From positions 167,151 to 231,150 of the forward strand of contig CAWHKW010000005.1 of NCBI GenBank assembly GCA_963829995.1: DNA of 64,000 bases, written 5' to 3'. How positions within the stretch are numbered: position 1 is the first letter of the stretch; each line of letters opens with the position of its first letter. Shown here one piece after another: positions 61,498 through 64,000 of the stretch. Origin of the DNA: JACCZX01 sp963829995. Lineage in GTDB: Bacteria; Pseudomonadota; Gammaproteobacteria; Burkholderiales; Burkholderiaceae_F. A model generated the notes under the pieces. The model made no database searches and was not told the origin of the DNA. It saw only the letters and a program-made list of their open reading frames with translations. The position numbers were made by a program, and so were the translations under genes.

Positions 61498-63729
61498 TCA
61501 CGTCCCGCCGTTTTCGCCAACGCGCACCGCGAAGCGCTCGCGGCGGCGCAGCCTTGCCGCATCGATCAGCATACGGCCGGCCCATCGATAGACATTGCGC
61601 TCGCGCACGAGGTCGCGCAGATTGACCATGCGTTCATGCTGCTCTTGCTCGGGCATCGACAGTGCGCGGTGCAGTGTCGTCGCCATCTCTTCGATGAAAT
61701 AAGGATTGACAATCAATGCCTCGTGCAATTCGCGCGATGCTCCCGCAAACTGACTGAGTATCAGAACTCCCCGTTCATCGTCACGCGAGGCGACGAATTC
61801 CTTGGCAACCAGGTTCATGCCGTCATGCAGGCTAGTGACCATGCACACGTCGCAAGCCCGGTAGTGCGCACGCACCGATGCCTCGGCGTGGTGTTCGATC
61901 AGCAGCCGGATCGGTTGCCAGCCGCTGTCGCCGAAGCGATTGTTTATTTCATCGGCGGTCGCACGTACCTGTTTCTCGAAGTGTTGATAGTCGTCCAGGG
62001 ACGAACGCGACGGTGCCGCGATCTGAACGAAACTGAACCGGCGGAGCCACTTCGGATGCAGTTCAAACAGCCGTTCAACGCTGCGCAGTCTTTCAACAAT
62101 CCCCTTGGTGTAATCGAGCCGGTCCAGACCCAATCCGAGCAGATGCGCGTCGTCGACGCCCAGGTCGCGGCGGATGCGCGCGCGCACCGCTTCTGCCGAC
62201 TCTCCATTGGTAGCGGCGTCTGGCCACGCGATTGAGATCGGGTAGGCCTCGACCATCGTCAGGTGACCACCAAACGAGACGGTCGAGCTTTCGTACTCGA
62301 TGCGCGCCTCGACGAAGCGGTCGACTGTCTGCAAAAAGTTATTGCAGTGATACCGCGTGTGAAACCCGAGGATCGTGCTACCCAGCAAACCGTCGATGAT
62401 CTCGCGGCGCCATGGACAAATGCCGAACGATTCCGGATTTGGCCAGGGAATGTGCCAGAACGTGATGATCGTCGCGCGCGGCAAGCGCTTGCGCACCAGT
62501 TGTGGAAGCAGCGCGAAATGGTAGTCCTGGATCAGAACGATCGGATCATCGGATTGCACTTCCTTGAAGACCGCGTCCGCGAACTTCCGATTGACCGCAA
62601 CGTATTGATTCCAGTCTTGCATGCGGAACGTGGGGCGAACATGCGCGATATGGCACAGCGGCCACAGTCCCTCATTGGCGAGGCCGTAGTAGTAGCCCTT
62701 CTCTTCTTCCTCGCTGAGCCAGACGCGCCGCAACGTGTACGACGGGTTCTCCGGCGGTACGCGCAAGCGGCCCGCCGCGTCGGCCGATTCGCGGTCAGCC
62801 GAGCCGCTGCCATGCGCAATCCAGGTGCCCGCACATGCGCGCATCACCGGCTCCACGGCGGTGACCAACCCGCTCGCCGGCCGCTGTATCTGAATACCTT
62901 GATCCGATCGGACGTGGATATACGGCTCACGGTTTGAAACAACGATCACCTCGTCGCCCGCGAACTGTTCGTCAAGCAGTCGCCGCAAAGCTTGCGGGCT
63001 CCATTTGATCGCAATCGCGTTCTCCTCGCGCCGCTCGTTCTCAAGGTCGCGCAGCAGCGCGCGCAAGTCAGGGACCAGCGGCTGAAGCTCGGGACTCGGT
63101 TGCGAAAATGGTCTGATCACGCCATCGCCGCGCAACATCGCGCGGACTCCGGCGATCCAGCCGCGCCAGCTCACGTGAGCCACGGCAATCGTAATCAGCG
63201 CAACCACTAGGCCGAGCCCGGTGAACAGCAACAGGATGTACTTGCGCGTGTCCTCGCTGCGCCGCTGCACGAAACTCATGTCATGCAGCATCACCAGGGT
63301 CGCAAATACCCCGTCGCTGCGCTTCAGATCGGCTGTCGATACATGTAGCGGCCCTCGCGACGACTCGAGCAGAAAGCCCGTACCGTCGCGCGAAAGTCCG
63401 CGCACGCTGCACTCGATCGATGCGGGAAAACTGCGCGTCTTCTGTATCAGGTGGCCATTGGCATCGCACAGCGCCAGTGCATACAAGCGCTCGTCGACGG
63501 TCGCGCGTTCGAGCAGCGCATCGATACGAGCATGCGATTTCGATTCGAGCAAATCGCCCAACGGCTCTTCAAACGACCGCGCGATAAAAGTGGAGCGGAT
63601 GTCGAGATCGCGCACAAACCAGCGTTGCTGCAGCGAGTCGACCAGCGGTATCGATAGATAGGCAACCGCCAGGATAGCGAGCAGCAGCGGAAGCAGAAAG
63701 CGCAGCGAGAGTCGGAGGGAGCGAATCAT
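61498..63729 (-). CDS. otsA: Trehalose-6-phosphate synthase with N-terminal membrane sensor-like region
   Basis: GT20 synthase joining UDP-glucose and glucose-6-phosphate, but 743 residues instead of about 470. The N-terminus has a helix (about 9-30), an extracytoplasmic segment of about 130 residues, a second helix (163-185) and a HAMP-like linker. The GT20 part begins about residue 260 (VIVVSNREPYIH) and has IQDYHFALLPQLVRK, FWHIPWPNPESFGICPW, GFHTRYHCNNFL, LGLGLDRLDYTKGI and SLHDGMNLVAKEFVASRDDERGVLILSQFAGASREL. The synthase would thus be tethered to the inner membrane. Sits between the GH15 gene and otsB. Confidence 0.9.
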   Translation of the reverse strand: MIRSLRLSLRFLLPLLLAILAVAYLSIPLVDSLQQRWFVRDLDIRSTFIARSFEEPLGDLLESKSHARIDALLERATVDERLYALALCDANGHLIQKTRSFPASIECSVRGLSRDGTGFLLESSRGPLHVSTADLKRSDGVFATLVMLHDMSFVQRRSEDTRKYILLLFTGLGLVVALITIAVAHVSWRGWIAGVRAMLRGDGVIRPFSQPSPELQPLVPDLRALLRDLENERREENAIAIKWSPQALRRLLDEQFAGDEVIVVSNREPYIHVRSDQGIQIQRPASGLVTAVEPVMRACAGTWIAHGSGSADRESADAAGRLRVPPENPSYTLRRVWLSEEEEKGYYYGLANEGLWPLCHIAHVRPTFRMQDWNQYVAVNRKFADAVFKEVQSDDPIVLIQDYHFALLPQLVRKRLPRATIITFWHIPWPNPESFGICPWRREIIDGLLGSTILGFHTRYHCNNFLQTVDRFVEARIEYESSTVSFGGHLTMVEAYPISIAWPDAATNGESAEAVRARIRRDLGVDDAHLLGLGLDRLDYTKGIVERLRSVERLFELHPKWLRRFSFVQIAAPSRSSLDDYQHFEKQVRATADEINNRFGDSGWQPIRLLIEHHAEASVRAHYRACDVCMVTSLHDGMNLVAKEFVASRDDERGVLILSQFAGASRELHEALIVNPYFIEEMATTLHRALSMPEQEQHERMVNLRDLVRERNVYRWAGRMLIDAARLRRRERFAVRVGENGGT

Positions 63730-63773
63730 TGATCAATGGGTGCAAGCGCGCACATGAAGCGCGCAGCTGCATT

Positions 63774-64000
63774 TCAGATTGCGTCGTCCCAGTCGCGACT
63801 CAGCCGCTTCGCACACATGATGATGCCGACCATGCTGTAAGTCTGCGGAAAATTTCCCCACAGTTCGCGGGTGCCGACATCAATATCTTCGGCGAGCAGA
63901 CCGAAGCGATTGCGGCAGGCGAGCACCTTCTCGAACTCGGCGCGTGCCCGCTCGCGCTCGCCCAGCATCGCGAGCGACTGGATCCACCAGAAAGTGCAGA
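63774..64000 (-). CDS. Glycoside hydrolase family 15 (glucoamylase-like), C-terminal end
   Basis: Last 75 residues only; the gene continues beyond the right edge. It reads FWWIQSLAMLGERERARAEFEKVLACRNRFGLLAEDIDVGTRELWGNFPQTYSMVGIIMCAKRLSRDW, matching the end of bacterial GH15 proteins (FGLLAEDID and GNFPQTYSHVG blocks). Such genes regularly lie between or beside otsB and otsA and may encode a trehalase or glucoamylase. Stop 44 bp before the otsA start on the same strand. Confidence 0.88.
   Translation of the reverse strand, partial: CTFWWIQSLAMLGERERARAEFEKVLACRNRFGLLAEDIDVGTRELWGNFPQTYSMVGIIMCAKRLSRDWDDAI

Overview
This is a 64-kb, GC-rich, densely coded chromosomal window from a betaproteobacterium, most likely Burkholderiales or a close relative. 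Three conserved blocks suggest this: argH / algZ-algR-hemC; yebC-purD ... hemF-nadD-rsfS-rlmH-maf-rng; and an LPS-core/ligase block next to msbA and dnaE. I saw no tRNA, rRNA, CRISPR array, phage or transposase gene. Both ends are cut inside genes: hemC on the left and a GH15 glucoamylase-like gene on the right.

Layout. 0-4 kb: hemC, the LytTR/LytS two-component pair and divergent argH. 4-7.5 kb: a TRAP transporter whose membrane genes (dctQM) converge on its binding-protein gene (dctP). 7.5-12 kb: pmbA, darP/yjgA, a mog-like gene, a carboxylesterase, DoxX and pirin. 12-17.6 kb: two tandem, related PAS-GGDEF diguanylate cyclases. 17.7-26.4 kb: gluQRS, an M20 peptidase, a GlcG-like secreted protein, an EamA transporter, pepN, fbp and qor. 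26.4-35.2 kb: a second EamA transporter, a lipoprotein alpha/beta hydrolase with a NatAB-type ABC exporter, then a kinase / pseudokinase / TPR-lipoprotein cassette. 35.2-39 kb: an AAA+ ATPase, a DUF6152/DUF6644 pair and a HerA-like ATPase. 39-49 kb: the housekeeping block from yebC to rng. 49-56.5 kb: an AhpD-like protein and the cell-envelope block (msbA, GT9, a GT25/O-antigen-ligase fusion and two GT2 enzymes). 56.5-64 kb: dnaE, a DUF4124 protein and the trehalose block otsB-otsA-GH15.

Three things stand out. (1) A dispersed non-coding mosaic repeat occurs at about 27.3-27.75, 31.23-31.5 and 48.86-49.36 kb. It has two alternative kinds of terminal inverted repeat. Its internal hairpins change sequence between copies but keep base pairing, as a maintained structure would. 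(2) A 188-bp palindromic element with 27-bp perfect inverted ends sits exactly between yebC and purD, and supplies the yebC stop codon. (3) Five genes (dctP, the TPR lipoprotein gene, an S9 peptidase, hemF, dnaE) each read as intact only if one surplus base is removed. That pattern points to residual indel errors in the assembly more than to real gene decay, so coordinates of those genes span the shift.

Functions are inferred from motifs and neighbourhood read by eye. No database search was run.
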